64,000 nucleotides of DNA, taken from Kineosporiaceae bacterium. GTDB taxonomy: Bacteria > Actinomycetota > Actinomycetes > Actinomycetales > Kineosporiaceae. This document shows positions 25,291-33,335 of the stretch, in pieces. The DNA is taken from assembly GCA_016713225.1 (NCBI GenBank), contig JADJPO010000002.1, positions 310,001-374,000 on the forward strand, in the 5' to 3' direction. Every line of letters begins with the position of its first letter. Position 1 is the first letter of the stretch. The notes under the pieces are model-generated. The model was given only the letters and a program-made list of their open reading frames with translations. It was not told the DNA's origin and did no database searches. The position numbers and the translations under genes were made by a program.

Positions 25291-25469
25291 GGCGCCCTGG
25301 TCAGGGTGGGCGTCGTGTCCGTGAGCGTCCGTCGACGTCCGTGGACGGGTGGTCCGCCGGGCTGCCCGTAGGTGAGCATGCTCGAAAAGCGTGTGTGGCG
25401 AAACGGGGACAGTGCACCTCGGCTGCGCGTCCGTGACATCGCCGCGCGGTGTCGGGAGAACCCGCGACG

Positions 25470-25691
25470 CAGACGCCGGCCGTCGCGAGGCGGAGTTGTA
25501 CGCCGAGGCTGCCGGTGCACGAATCGGAAGTGGGTGGATATCGATGACGTAGACCCCTGCGGCCACGCGGCCTGAGCAGTATCGAGGGCGTGGGAGAGGC
25601 CTCGGGTGCAGCCAGCGAGCAAGGTCTGGCACCTGGGCACATCGTCGCCAGTGCGGCGGTCATCCTCAGCTTCACCATGAGCGCCTCCTGA
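25470..25691 (+). pseudogene. remnant of a SIMPL (DUF541) domain gene
   Basis: One frame around 25484 reads REAELYAEAAGARIG, ending in a stop. Another frame from 25578 reads SIEGVGEASGAASEQGLAPG then HIVASAAVILSFTMSAS and a stop. In order they match the final third of SIMPL proteins as I know them (the ...AxAEALAxAAGxxLG... and LxPGxxxVxAxVxVxF motifs). The frames differ and the N-terminus is absent, so this is a decayed fragment just beyond att-like repeat 3. Confidence 0.5.
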
Positions 25692-25864
25692 TGCCGCTCA
25701 CCGCTCTCAACTCGGGAGGGCCGAACGCGCGGATCGCGGCAGAAGCGGACGTTGCCAACAGCTTCCTGGAGTCAGGCGCCTTGAACGCTCGTCTGGCTGC
25801 CCGAGGCGACCGGTCAAGCCCGGCTACACCCTCGATCAGGAAGAGCCGGATAGGGTCCCCGAGC

Positions 25865-26571
25865 ATGGACATGCTGACGGGCGAGCAGATCGCCGAGGCG
25901 AACCTGACTGACTGGCGCAAGCTGGCCCAGGGACTTCATGCCCGTTACCTGGTCGGTGACTTCGGCGCCGGTGCACGGTTCGTCGCCGCGGTGGGCGAGG
26001 CCGGCGACGCGTTCGGCCACCACCCGCGTGTGTCGATCGGTAAGGGGTATGTCGACCTCGAGCTGGTGAGCGCCGACGCCGTCTTCCGCGACGATGAAGG
26101 CACCGAATATGTCATCGAGTGGGTGACCCAGCAGGACGTCGACCTTGCCCGCCGAATCAGCGAGATCGCCGTCGACCACGAGCTCACCGCCGACCCGGGC
26201 TCGGTCAGCGAGATCGAGCTCGGCCTCGACACGGTGCGCTCCGCGACCATCGCACCGGTCTGGGCCGCCCTGCTGACCGGCAGGCCGAGTCGCAGGGCCT
26301 CGGGACTCCTGGCGACGAGATCAGGGACGCCACGGGACGAGTACCCAACCTGTGGTTCGGGGACGCTGACGCGCACGACACCGCTCGTCAGCGGTTCCAC
26401 GTCGAGGTATACGTGGCCCCTGAGTCGGCCGGGCCACGGATCGCCGCCGCCCTGGCCGCGGGCGGGTCCGTCATTGATGACAGCAAGGCACCCTCAATGA
26501 CGGTGATCGCCGACCAGGAAGGCAATCAGGGAGTCGTCTGTGTCGACGCTACAGCTGCGAACAAGGGTTGA
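25865..26571 (+). pseudogene. pterin-4a-carbinolamine dehydratase fused to a VOC domain, frameshifted
   Basis: From ATG 25865 the first 140 residues form a 4a-hydroxytetrahydrobiopterin dehydratase (MLTGEQIAEANLTDWRKLAQ, with the active-site GDAFGHHPRVSIGKGYVDLE). Around 26283-26320 the frame must change. The C-terminal part then reads GRVPNLWFGDAD, RQRFHVEVYVAP, PSMTVIADQEGN, a glyoxalase/VOC domain. The same two-domain fusion exists intact in actinobacteria, which supports one ancestral gene. The sequence as given makes only the dehydratase half plus a spurious tail to about 26500. Either a mutation or a sequencing error is possible. Confidence 0.75.
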
Positions 26572-26717
26572 AGCGCCGACTCGGCCTGACGCGGTAAGCG
26601 CGCCGGCATCTTGAGCATCTCGGCGACTGATCCGAACATCCGACTCTCGGCAGGACCGAACGCCCTGTCCGCGGCAGATGAGTGTGTTGGACGACGGGCA
26701 GGGTCCAGCTTGACGCA

Positions 26718-26740
26718 GATACTTCCATTTTGGAAGTATC
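26718..26740 (+). promoter_or_regulatory. perfect palindromic operator upstream of the VOC-HxlR operon
   Basis: GATACTTCC, five bases, GGAAGTATC: nine-base arms with no mismatch, ending seven bases before the VOC start codon. The AT-rich spacer and dyad fit binding by a dimeric winged-helix repressor. HxlR-family operators of the form TACTT-N-AAGTA are known. The obvious candidate regulator is the second gene of the operon, so autoregulation is likely. Confidence 0.75.
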
Positions 26741-26747
26741 AGCCCCC

Positions 26748-27152
26748 ATGAGCCTCTTCATTACCTGTCCAGTCGAGAGCGTCGAGCGAGCGACAGCCTT
26801 CTACACGGCCCTCGGCTGGACACTGAACCCTGACATGTCCGATCACAACGTCTCGTGCTTCGCGATCGCTGCCGACCAGTACGTGATGCTCGGGAGCCGT
26901 GAGATGTACGCCAGCGTCGGCGGCGTTGAGGAGTTGATCGGCGGGCCCCACACGCCGTCGAAGGTCACGGTCTCGTTCGACCTCGGCAGCCGCGAGGCGG
27001 TGGACGAGCTCGTTGAGCGCGCCGGCGCCGCTGGCGGGCGAGTTGGCGACACCGACGACTACCCCTTCATGTATCAGCGTCAATTCGACGATCCCGACGG
27101 CTACCACTACTCGCCGTTCTGGATGAGGCCAGAACCCGTTCCGACCGCGTGA
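26748..27152 (+). CDS. VOC-family (glyoxalase/extradiol superfamily) protein
   Basis: A 134-residue single-module VOC protein: SLFITCPVESVERATAFYTA at the start, LGWTLNPDMSD, CFAIAADQYVMLGSREMY, and the closing DDPDGYHYSPFWM. Relatives include bleomycin-resistance-like and lyase-like proteins; the substrate cannot be read from sequence. ATG 26748 is seven bases after the palindromic operator, so the transcript must be leaderless or nearly so, or the operator lies in the leader. It overlaps the HxlR regulator by GTGA. Confidence 0.85.
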   Translation: MSLFITCPVESVERATAFYTALGWTLNPDMSDHNVSCFAIAADQYVMLGSREMYASVGGVEELIGGPHTPSKVTVSFDLGSREAVDELVERAGAAGGRVGDTDDYPFMYQRQFDDPDGYHYSPFWMRPEPVPTA

Positions 27153-27430
27153 GCGACCTCGCGGCGGCCCTCGATGTCGTCGGAGCACGGTGGGCCCTGC
27201 TCATCGTGGAACAACTACTCGACGGCCCGCAGCGATACGGCGATCTTCAGCGCACCCTTGGATTGGGGACAAACATGCTTGCCACCCGCCTGCGCGAGCT
27301 TGAAGCGGCCGGTGTCCTGCACCGGTTGCCCCTTCGACACAACACCCGCGCTTACGCCCTGACCGAGCGCGGGCTCGCCTTGCGCGAGGCGATCGTTGCC
27401 CTTGCGTGCTGGGGCGCTGAGCAGGACTGA
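27149..27430 (+). CDS. HxlR-family transcriptional regulator
   Basis: A 93-residue winged-helix protein starting at the GTG of the GTGA overlap. Family landmarks are clear: LDVVGARWALLIVEQLLDGP, RYGDLQRTLGLGTNMLATRL, RELEAAGVLHRLP, YALTERG. Such proteins often respond to aldehydes, oxidants or quinones and regulate adjacent enzymes. Here the neighbour is a VOC protein and the probable operator lies directly upstream of the pair. Confidence 0.88.
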   Translation: MSDLAAALDVVGARWALLIVEQLLDGPQRYGDLQRTLGLGTNMLATRLRELEAAGVLHRLPLRHNTRAYALTERGLALREAIVALACWGAEQD

Positions 27431-27545
27431 GCGGCACGCGGCGTCCGCCCCGGGTTAAAGCGAGGAGCACCAAGACTCACTCATCGGCATGGGCCGCATC
27501 AACCGGACAACGGCATGAGAGCGCATGCGCGCGTAGCGTGCCGCC

Positions 27546-27745
27546 ATGGTCGCCCGGATTCCGATCGCAGTCGCAGTGCTTGTTCGCACGGTCTCGTGCT
27601 CCTGGTGCATCGTCATCCGCTGCGTGAGTGGTATCCGGATTGTTGGGACTTGGTCGGTGGACATGTCGAGAAAGGCGAGTCGCCTGGCGAGGCGGTCATT
27701 CGGGAGTGCCTCGAGGAGCTCGGTGTCCACCTGAGTGCTGCACGG
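27546..27745 (+). pseudogene. Nudix hydrolase gene, frameshifted and truncated
   Basis: ATG 27546 starts MVARIPIAVAVLVR, then near 27590 the frame changes to GLVLLVHRHPLREWYPDCWD. This continues into a full Nudix box (GGHVEKGESPGEAVIRECLE then ELG). After LGVHLSAA the sequence loses family resemblance, so the C-terminal half is gone as well. The intact ancestor would have hydrolysed a nucleoside-diphosphate derivative. It is one of several broken genes in this zone. Confidence 0.75.
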
Positions 27746-27913
27746 GTCGCAACCGGAAAGCCGCCACGGACAGGCCCCGAGATCAGTCACCTCGCGGCAA
27801 GAGCGTGTGTTCTTCAGCCCGAGGCGCCACGGCGGGATCCACCTGCGCCGATCAACAAGGGCCGCTCCCCGGCTAGCCGGACGTCGTCTCGCGCCCCACA
27901 ATCCACGGAAGGT

Positions 27914-28294
27914 CTATCCAATGACTGCGGTCATGCGGATGGACACCAGCACGCCTGGAAGATCCGGCCCGAGACGCGCGACGTAGCGCGTGGGCGCGCG
28001 CTCGGAGAAGTGTTCGGCGTAGGCCTCGTTCAAACCAGCGAAGTCGTCCGGTCGGGCCAGCAGCACACCCACTTCGACAATGTCGTCTCGCGTGCCACCG
28101 CCGGCCTCGATGATCCGCTCGCAGTTCGTCAGCGCCTGCTCGGTCTGCTCCTGGATGGTAGAGCCAGCCATCTGGCCCGACGCTGGGTCCATTCCTGTCA
28201 TTCCCGAGACCCAGATCTGCGCCCCGACCCTGATCCCTTGGGCGTACAGCGGGGACTGCGGGGCGTCCTTCGTCGTGACGATCTGACCAGCCAT
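27914..28294 (-). CDS. RidA-family protein (enamine/imine deaminase-like)
   Basis: ATG 28294 is chosen over an upstream in-frame ATG because AAGGAGG lies five bases before it; the product has 126 residues, standard for the family. Landmarks: SPLYAQGIRVGAQIWVSGMTG, TEQALTNCERIIEAGGGTRD, VGVLLARPDDFAGLNEAY, PTRYVARLGPDLPGVLVSI. Rid proteins hydrolyse reactive enamines. The usual arginine near the end (R in VSIRM) seems present, so deaminase activity is plausible. It stands alone among decayed genes. Confidence 0.88.
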   Translation of the reverse strand: MAGQIVTTKDAPQSPLYAQGIRVGAQIWVSGMTGMDPASGQMAGSTIQEQTEQALTNCERIIEAGGGTRDDIVEVGVLLARPDDFAGLNEAYAEHFSERAPTRYVARLGPDLPGVLVSIRMTAVIG

Positions 28295-28503
28295 CGCGGC
28301 CTCCTTCGACTCAGCCTCCACATATGGACGTGCGCATGGTGGGAAGGCTACTCATGGACGTCCTCGGAATGTTCGGTCCTTCACAGCCCGTCAGAGGTTC
28401 GAGCGGGAGCTTGACCCGGTTTCCTGGACACCTTGATCTGAGATGATGATCTTCATCTTGGGAAGGAGTCCACGTGATGCTGGCCACCGGAAGACTCCGT
28501 GCA

Positions 28504-29445
28504 TCACGTGTCGGGGTCTGGGTCATTGGTTTGCCACAGGCGGTCGATCGGCATGATGTGGATGCGGTCGCTGTGGGTGTAGGTGCGTTGTCCGGTCGTG
28601 AGGACAATGCCGGCGCGGAATCGGGGTCCGAGCGCCTCGCGTAGTTGTTGGAGGCCGGAAATGTCGGTTCCGGTGGCTCGTTGGTTGGCTTTGACCTCGA
28701 AGGCGAGGACCTGTCCGTCGTCGAACTCGGCGACGAGGTCGACCTCGGTGCCGTCGCTGGTGCGCCAGTGGCCGAGGGTGACGGGTTCGTCGAGCCAGGA
28801 GGCCTGTTTGCGCAGTTCGCCGACCACGAACGTCTCCAACAGGTTTCCGAAGTCGGTGAGCGCGGCTGGGTCCAAGGTGGCGAGCTTGGTGGGGGTGAGT
28901 CGTAGCAGTCGGGCCGCGAGACCGGAGTCGACCAGGTGCACCTTGGGTCGCACACTCACCCGTGAGCGCAAGGTCTTTCCCCAGCCGGGCAGGCGGACCA
29001 CCAGGAACAGGTCCTCCAGGAGCCGTAGGTGGGCCTCGGCGGTCTTGCGTTCCACGCCGACGGCCTCGGCGGCCTTGGAGATGTTGAGCAGTTGACCGGT
29101 CTGGGACGCTAATCGGGTCAGGAGGTCTGCCAGCGACTGCCGCTGACGCACCCGGCTCAGTTCGAGGCATCCCGCTCGATGGATTGACGCACGTAGTCGT
29201 CGAACCAGCGGGCGCGGGCTGTCGGTGATCGGCGCACGGCCAGGGGCAGGCCGCCGGCGCACACTCGGTCGATGTAGTCCTCGCGAGTGGTCTGCGAGAC
29301 GGGGTGTTGTGCCACCACGGTCGCCGGATCCGTGTGGAGGCTTTCCAGCAGGTTCTCGTGGCCGACCGACAGCTCGCCCTGCGACAGCGGCCAGATCGTG
29401 ACCGTGCGGAGCCGGCCGGTCTGCTTCGATCTCGGATATACCTTT
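28504..29445 (-). pseudogene. DUF4143-type AAA ATPase, N-truncated and frameshifted
   Basis: The C-terminal 230 residues (QSLADLLTRLASQTGQLLNI...WLDEPVTLGHWRTSDGTEVD...VLAFEVKANQ) are a good DUF4143 domain, including its nuclease-like D...E-x-K core. Upstream, near 29150, the frame changes. The preceding piece (GRLRTVTIWPLSQGEL, EDYIDRVCAGGLPLAVRR) is the middle of the same family. The N-terminal ATPase with its Walker A is absent. The remains cannot make an active ATPase. Confidence 0.8.
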
Positions 29446-29519
29446 CCTGTGCATGAGAGCTGGGTTTCTCTCATTCCGTGATTCACGGACCTTGCCTCGG
29501 CCGGCACTACGCTCCCGCC

Positions 29520-30209
29520 ATGAAGGCCTCCGCGGACCCGAGCGCCTCCGCCACGATCGAGGATGTCCGCCTGGCCGTCTACGCCGGTTTCGCCCACGAA
29601 GGTCGGTCGCCGAGTGTCGAGGAGATCGCCCGCCAACTCGAGGTGACAGAACAGGTTGTCCGGGACGCCATCACCGAGCTCGCCGCGGCCCGGCACCTGG
29701 CCCTCGACGGGACCGGGCGAATCGCCATGGCGCATCCGTTCGCGGCCGTCCCGCTCGGGTTCTCCGTGATGGGCGCGAACACCCTGTGGTGGGGCGGGTG
29801 CGCCTGGGACTCCTTCGCGATGGCCCACCTGCTCACCTGGGAACCCTCCCTGCTCGTGGCGACCACCTGCCCGGCCTGCTCCACCGCGCACGCCTGGAAC
29901 GTCGACCGGACCGCACCGCCGTCCGGCGAGCAGGTCGCCCACTTCCTGGTCCCCGCGGCCCGGATGTGGGACGACGTCGTCCACACCTGCAGCCACCAGC
30001 GCCTGTTCTGCAACGACGCCTGCGTCGACGACTGGCTCGAGCAGACCGGCAACACCCGCGGCTACGTCATGGACCTGACCACCCTGTGGCGATTCGCGTC
30101 CGACTGGTACACCGGCCGCCTCGACCGCGGCTACATCCGACGTGAACCTGCCGCCGCCGCCGACTACCTGCGCAGCGTCGGACTCTCCGGACCCTTCTGG
30201 GGACTCTGA
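29520..30209 (+). CDS. MerB-like organomercurial lyase homologue
   Basis: 229 residues from ATG 29520. Residues 13-75 form a winged-helix-like N-terminal domain; the rest matches the alkylmercury lyase fold. The MerB catalytic residues appear in place: C94 and D97 in GGCAWDSF, C157 in HTCSHQ, with the same spacing as C96/D99/C159 of the plasmid R831b enzyme. A further pair CPAC (117-120) and C164/C168 may bind metal. No merA, merR or transport gene is nearby, so mercury resistance is not assured. It is the first intact gene after the broken DUF4143 gene. Confidence 0.72.
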   Translation: MKASADPSASATIEDVRLAVYAGFAHEGRSPSVEEIARQLEVTEQVVRDAITELAAARHLALDGTGRIAMAHPFAAVPLGFSVMGANTLWWGGCAWDSFAMAHLLTWEPSLLVATTCPACSTAHAWNVDRTAPPSGEQVAHFLVPAARMWDDVVHTCSHQRLFCNDACVDDWLEQTGNTRGYVMDLTTLWRFASDWYTGRLDRGYIRREPAAAADYLRSVGLSGPFWGL

Positions 30210-30374
30210 GCCACGTCAGCCACAGCAACGAAGGGGCTGGATTCCCTTCGGTCCTGACCCTCGTGGTGACCAAGGACCCCGAGACCGTCTCAGGGTTGAG
30301 CGGGGGTCGTTTGGGGGCAGCGTGGGGGTGACACCCGATGTGCCGACCGGTGTCGAGCGGCGAGGGTTGGAGCC

Positions 30375-31274
30375 ATGATCACAGTTGACTCGCTGACCCG
30401 GAGGTACGCCGGCTTCACCGCCGTCGACAACGTCTCCTTCATCGCCCAGCCCGGCCGCGTGACCGGCTTCCTCGGTCCGAACGGCGCTGGCAAGTCCACC
30501 ACAATGCGCGTCATGGCCGGTCTCACCGCCCCGACGTCCGGCTCGGCCACCATCGACGGTGCCCGGTTCGCCGACCTGCCCAACCCCGGCCTCGAGGTCG
30601 GCGTCCTCCTCGACGCGTCTGCGCAGCACGCCGGCCGCACCGGCCGCGAGATCCTCACCATCGCCACCGACACGATGGGGCTGCCACGCACCCGCATCGA
30701 CGAGATGCTCGAGCTCGTCAGTCTGACGCCGAACGAGGCCAAACGCCGAGTCCGCAACTACTCACTCGGCATGCGCCAGCGACTCGGCATCGCGACCGCG
30801 CTACTGGGCGACCCGCGGGTGCTGATCCTCGACGAGCCCGCCAACGGCCTCGACCCCGCCGGCATCCGCTGGATGCGCGACCTGCTGCGCGGTCATGCCG
30901 ACAAGGGCGGCACTGTGCTGCTGTCGTCGCACCTCCTGCACGAGATCGAGGTCATCGCCGATGACCTGGTCGTGATCGGCAACGGCAAGATCGTCGCGTC
31001 CGGCACCAAGGAGGAATTGCTCGCTGCTGCCGGCACCCTCGCTCGCTCCACGTCGCCGCGCGACCTCGCGCACGCCCTCGAGCAGGCCGGGATCGCCAGC
31101 ACGCTTGCCGGCGACGGCTCGGTGCGCACCGACGCAGATCCCGCCCAGGTGGGAGCGGTGGCGCTGGCCGCCGGCATCGCCCTCACCGAGCTCCGCTCTG
31201 CCGAAGGCGCGGGGCTCGAAGACATGTTCCTGTCGCTCACTGCCGACACCCAACGCGAAGGAGTTGCGGCATGA
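30375..31274 (+). CDS. ABC transporter ATP-binding protein (ABC-2 type exporter)
   Basis: 299 residues with a complete nucleotide-binding domain: Walker A GPNGAGKST (35-43), signature YSLGMRQRLGIA, Walker B VLILDEPANGLDPAG, and H in LLSSHLLHEIE. The C-terminal extension (VRTDADPAQVGAVALAAGIA) is typical of antibiotic or bacteriocin-immunity exporters. GGAG precedes ATG 30375. It overlaps the permease gene by ATGA. The substrate is unknown. Confidence 0.9.
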   Translation: MITVDSLTRRYAGFTAVDNVSFIAQPGRVTGFLGPNGAGKSTTMRVMAGLTAPTSGSATIDGARFADLPNPGLEVGVLLDASAQHAGRTGREILTIATDTMGLPRTRIDEMLELVSLTPNEAKRRVRNYSLGMRQRLGIATALLGDPRVLILDEPANGLDPAGIRWMRDLLRGHADKGGTVLLSSHLLHEIEVIADDLVVIGNGKIVASGTKEELLAAAGTLARSTSPRDLAHALEQAGIASTLAGDGSVRTDADPAQVGAVALAAGIALTELRSAEGAGLEDMFLSLTADTQREGVAA

Positions 31275-32089
31275 CCGCCACGACTGTCTCCCCCACGACC
31301 AGCACCGACACGACGGCGACCGTCCAGGCTCGTCAGCCTGCCATACCGACAACACGCTTGATCAAGGTCGAGCTGCGCAAGATGTTCGACACCCGCTCGG
31401 GCTTCTGGATGCTGCTCAGCATCGGCGTCCTCTCGGTCATGGCCACCGGCGCTGTCATCATCTTCGTGCCCGACGACGGGGTCACCTACGAGAAATTCGC
31501 GACCGCGATCGGCCTCCCGATGTCGGTGATCCTGCCGATGGTCGCGATCCTCGGCGTCACCAGCGAATGGAGCCAGCGCAGCGGGCTCACGACCTTCACC
31601 CTCGTGCCGAGTCGCGGCCGGGTGATCGGGGCCAAGGCGATCGCGACCTTCCTGGTCGGCGTCGTCTCGATGGCCGTCGCCTTCGCCGTCGGTGCCCTCG
31701 GCAACCTGGCGGGCTCCGCGCTCGCCGGCGTCGACACAGTCTGGGACATCTCGGTCTCGACGGCGCTACAGATCGTGCTCGGCAACCTCGTCGGTATGGC
31801 GATCGGGTTCACCCTCGGCGTCGTGCTGCGCAACTCGGCTGCGGCCATCGTCGGCTACTTCGTCGTGTCACTCGTGCTGCCGGGCATCCTCGCCCTGCTC
31901 GCCCAGGTGCGCGAGTGGTTCAACGACCTGCAGCCGTGGATCGACTGGAACTACACCCAGGTCACCCTCTTCGATGGCGCCACGAACACCGGCAAGGAGT
32001 GGGCCATGCTCGGCTCGACCACCGCGATCTGGATCGTGCTGCCGCTGACCATCGGGCTGCTGTTCCTGCGCCGCTCCGAAGTGAAGTGA
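31271..32089 (+). CDS. ABC-2 type transporter permease
   Basis: 272 residues with six predicted membrane helices, the first at about 46-68 (SGFWMLLSIGVLSVMATGAVIIF). A Thr-rich N-terminal tail precedes RLIKVELRKMFDTRSGFWML, the conserved entry into ABC-2 permeases. It is coupled to the ATPase by ATGA, so the two form a half-transporter pair. A long hairpin follows 28 bases after the stop. Confidence 0.88.
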   Translation: MTATTVSPTTSTDTTATVQARQPAIPTTRLIKVELRKMFDTRSGFWMLLSIGVLSVMATGAVIIFVPDDGVTYEKFATAIGLPMSVILPMVAILGVTSEWSQRSGLTTFTLVPSRGRVIGAKAIATFLVGVVSMAVAFAVGALGNLAGSALAGVDTVWDISVSTALQIVLGNLVGMAIGFTLGVVLRNSAAAIVGYFVVSLVLPGILALLAQVREWFNDLQPWIDWNYTQVTLFDGATNTGKEWAMLGSTTAIWIVLPLTIGLLFLRRSEVK

Positions 32090-32117
32090 CCGGGCGGAAG
32101 AGCACCTGAACACTCGC

Positions 32118-32155
32118 TGACCGGGCACGGAGTCTTCGCACTTCGTGCCCGGTCA
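32118..32155 (+). terminator. stem-loop downstream of the ABC exporter
   Basis: TGACCGGGCACG pairs perfectly with CGTGCCCGGTCA (12 bp) around a 14-base loop, beginning 28 bases after the permease stop. There is no T run, so it may act as a factor-assisted terminator or 3'-end stabiliser. Confidence 0.6.
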
Positions 32156-32219
32156 GCAGACCCTGGCCGGTGGACCGATGTCCCGGTCCGACTCGGTCAC
32201 CAGCCCGAGCGTCGATCAG

Positions 32220-32258
32220 TGTCCGAGGGTGACCTGTTCGTCGAGCCAGGAGGCCTCG
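32220..32258 (-). repeat. small duplicated fragment of the DUF4143 gene
   Basis: The minus strand encodes EASWLDEQVTLGH, and the DNA matches 28765-28803 (QASWLDEPVTLGH) at most positions. The rest of the gene is absent here. The stretch from 32156 to 32397 otherwise shows no gene. The fragment could be left from a duplication or from a recombination that brought the exporter operon in. Confidence 0.6.
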
Positions 32259-32399
32259 GGTTTCGGTGTGCCGGTCGCCAGTGATCTGCTGAAAGACCCT
32301 CGAGCTGATCGGATCGCGTTCGCACGTCTCATGCGCCGGACGGCGCAGCGGCGCCCCCGCCACCGAACGTCTGCTAGCCGCATAACATCGCGGTCAGGG

Positions 32400-32862
32400 T
32401 TACGACGGTAATCGGGCACTGAAGCAGCGGCTTGTTGCCGGCGGTGCTGCGCACGCCGCACTCGTCGTCCGCGACGGTCACGACGGCGAGGAGGCGATCG
32501 CCTGGGCGGAGTACGGGACGGCGGCGGAGCTGCCGAACATCCACCACAGCAAGCAATATCTGGCTGACCTGAAGGCCGAGGGGGAGGTCGAGCCGGACTA
32601 TCGGATCACCTGCATCTTCGTCGACAAGCGCTTTCGCCGTCAGGGCTTGGTGACCGTCGCCCTGGAGGGGGCGCTCGACCTGATCGCGCAGGCAGACGGC
32701 GGCGTGGTGGAGGGTTACCCCCACATCCCGGGAGAGAAGCGGTTGTCGTCGTCGTTCCTCTACAACGGCACTCGGGCCGTGTACGAGCGCGCAGGCTTCG
32801 ACTTCATCCGTCCCAAGGGCATGAAGAATACGGTGATGCGCCGCACCGTCGAACCCGCCTGA
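32400..32862 (+). pseudogene. GNAT acetyltransferase, 5'-truncated
   Basis: The frame encodes AALVVRDGHDGEEAIAWAEYG then ITCIFVDKRFRRQGLVTVAL, EGALDLIAQADGGVVEGYPH, SSFLYNGTRAVYERAGFDF: the later part of a GNAT fold, with the acetyl-CoA loop partly kept as RFRRQG. No start codon with a ribosome site is present and about 40 N-terminal residues are missing. Upstream sequence is unrelated. It is probably inactive. Confidence 0.7.
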
Positions 32863-32865
32863 GCT

Positions 32866-33222
32866 GTGAATGGCCACGAGAACATGGAGATCTTCAACGC
32901 CACCCGTCCCGGCGGGCTCGACGGCTGGACGATGGACCTCGGGCAGTACACGCTCATGCTCGATCACATCCTGACGATGCTCGCGGATGAGTGCGACGAG
33001 GCGGGAACGGTGCTCCTGAAGGACCTCGTCGAGGCTGCGCAGGACCGCTTCGGGAAGCATCCGGCATTCCCCAAGGGCCGCCTGCGGAACTACTGCACCT
33101 ACACGAAGGTCGACCTCGAAGCTCGATGTCTGGTGGAGCGCGTCCCGGGCACCGGTCCCCAACGGCTCCGGCTGGCGACCGACCAGACCGGGCAGTCTCC
33201 TCAGGTCTCGGCTCCTGAGTAG
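32866..33222 (+). CDS. small hypothetical protein (possible DUF6958-like)
   Basis: 118 residues from GTG 32866, or 112 from ATG 32884. The core NMEIFNATRPGGLDGWTMDL, YTLMLDHILTMLADE, TVLLKDLVEAAQDRF, YCTYTKVDLEARCLVER suggests a winged-helix-like fold. It starts three bases after the truncated GNAT gene, so the two were probably one operon. A link to DUF6958 is from memory of the motif and is uncertain. Confidence 0.6.
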   Translation: MNGHENMEIFNATRPGGLDGWTMDLGQYTLMLDHILTMLADECDEAGTVLLKDLVEAAQDRFGKHPAFPKGRLRNYCTYTKVDLEARCLVERVPGTGPQRLRLATDQTGQSPQVSAPE

Positions 33223-33335
33223 AGGTCGACCCGCGGCGTGGTTCACGCCACGGTGCGACCTGCCACCAGCCGCTGTGGCCGGCGTCGTGCAGTCGTCGGG
33301 TACCGGCGGCCACCGTGTGACGTACCGTCACCCAT

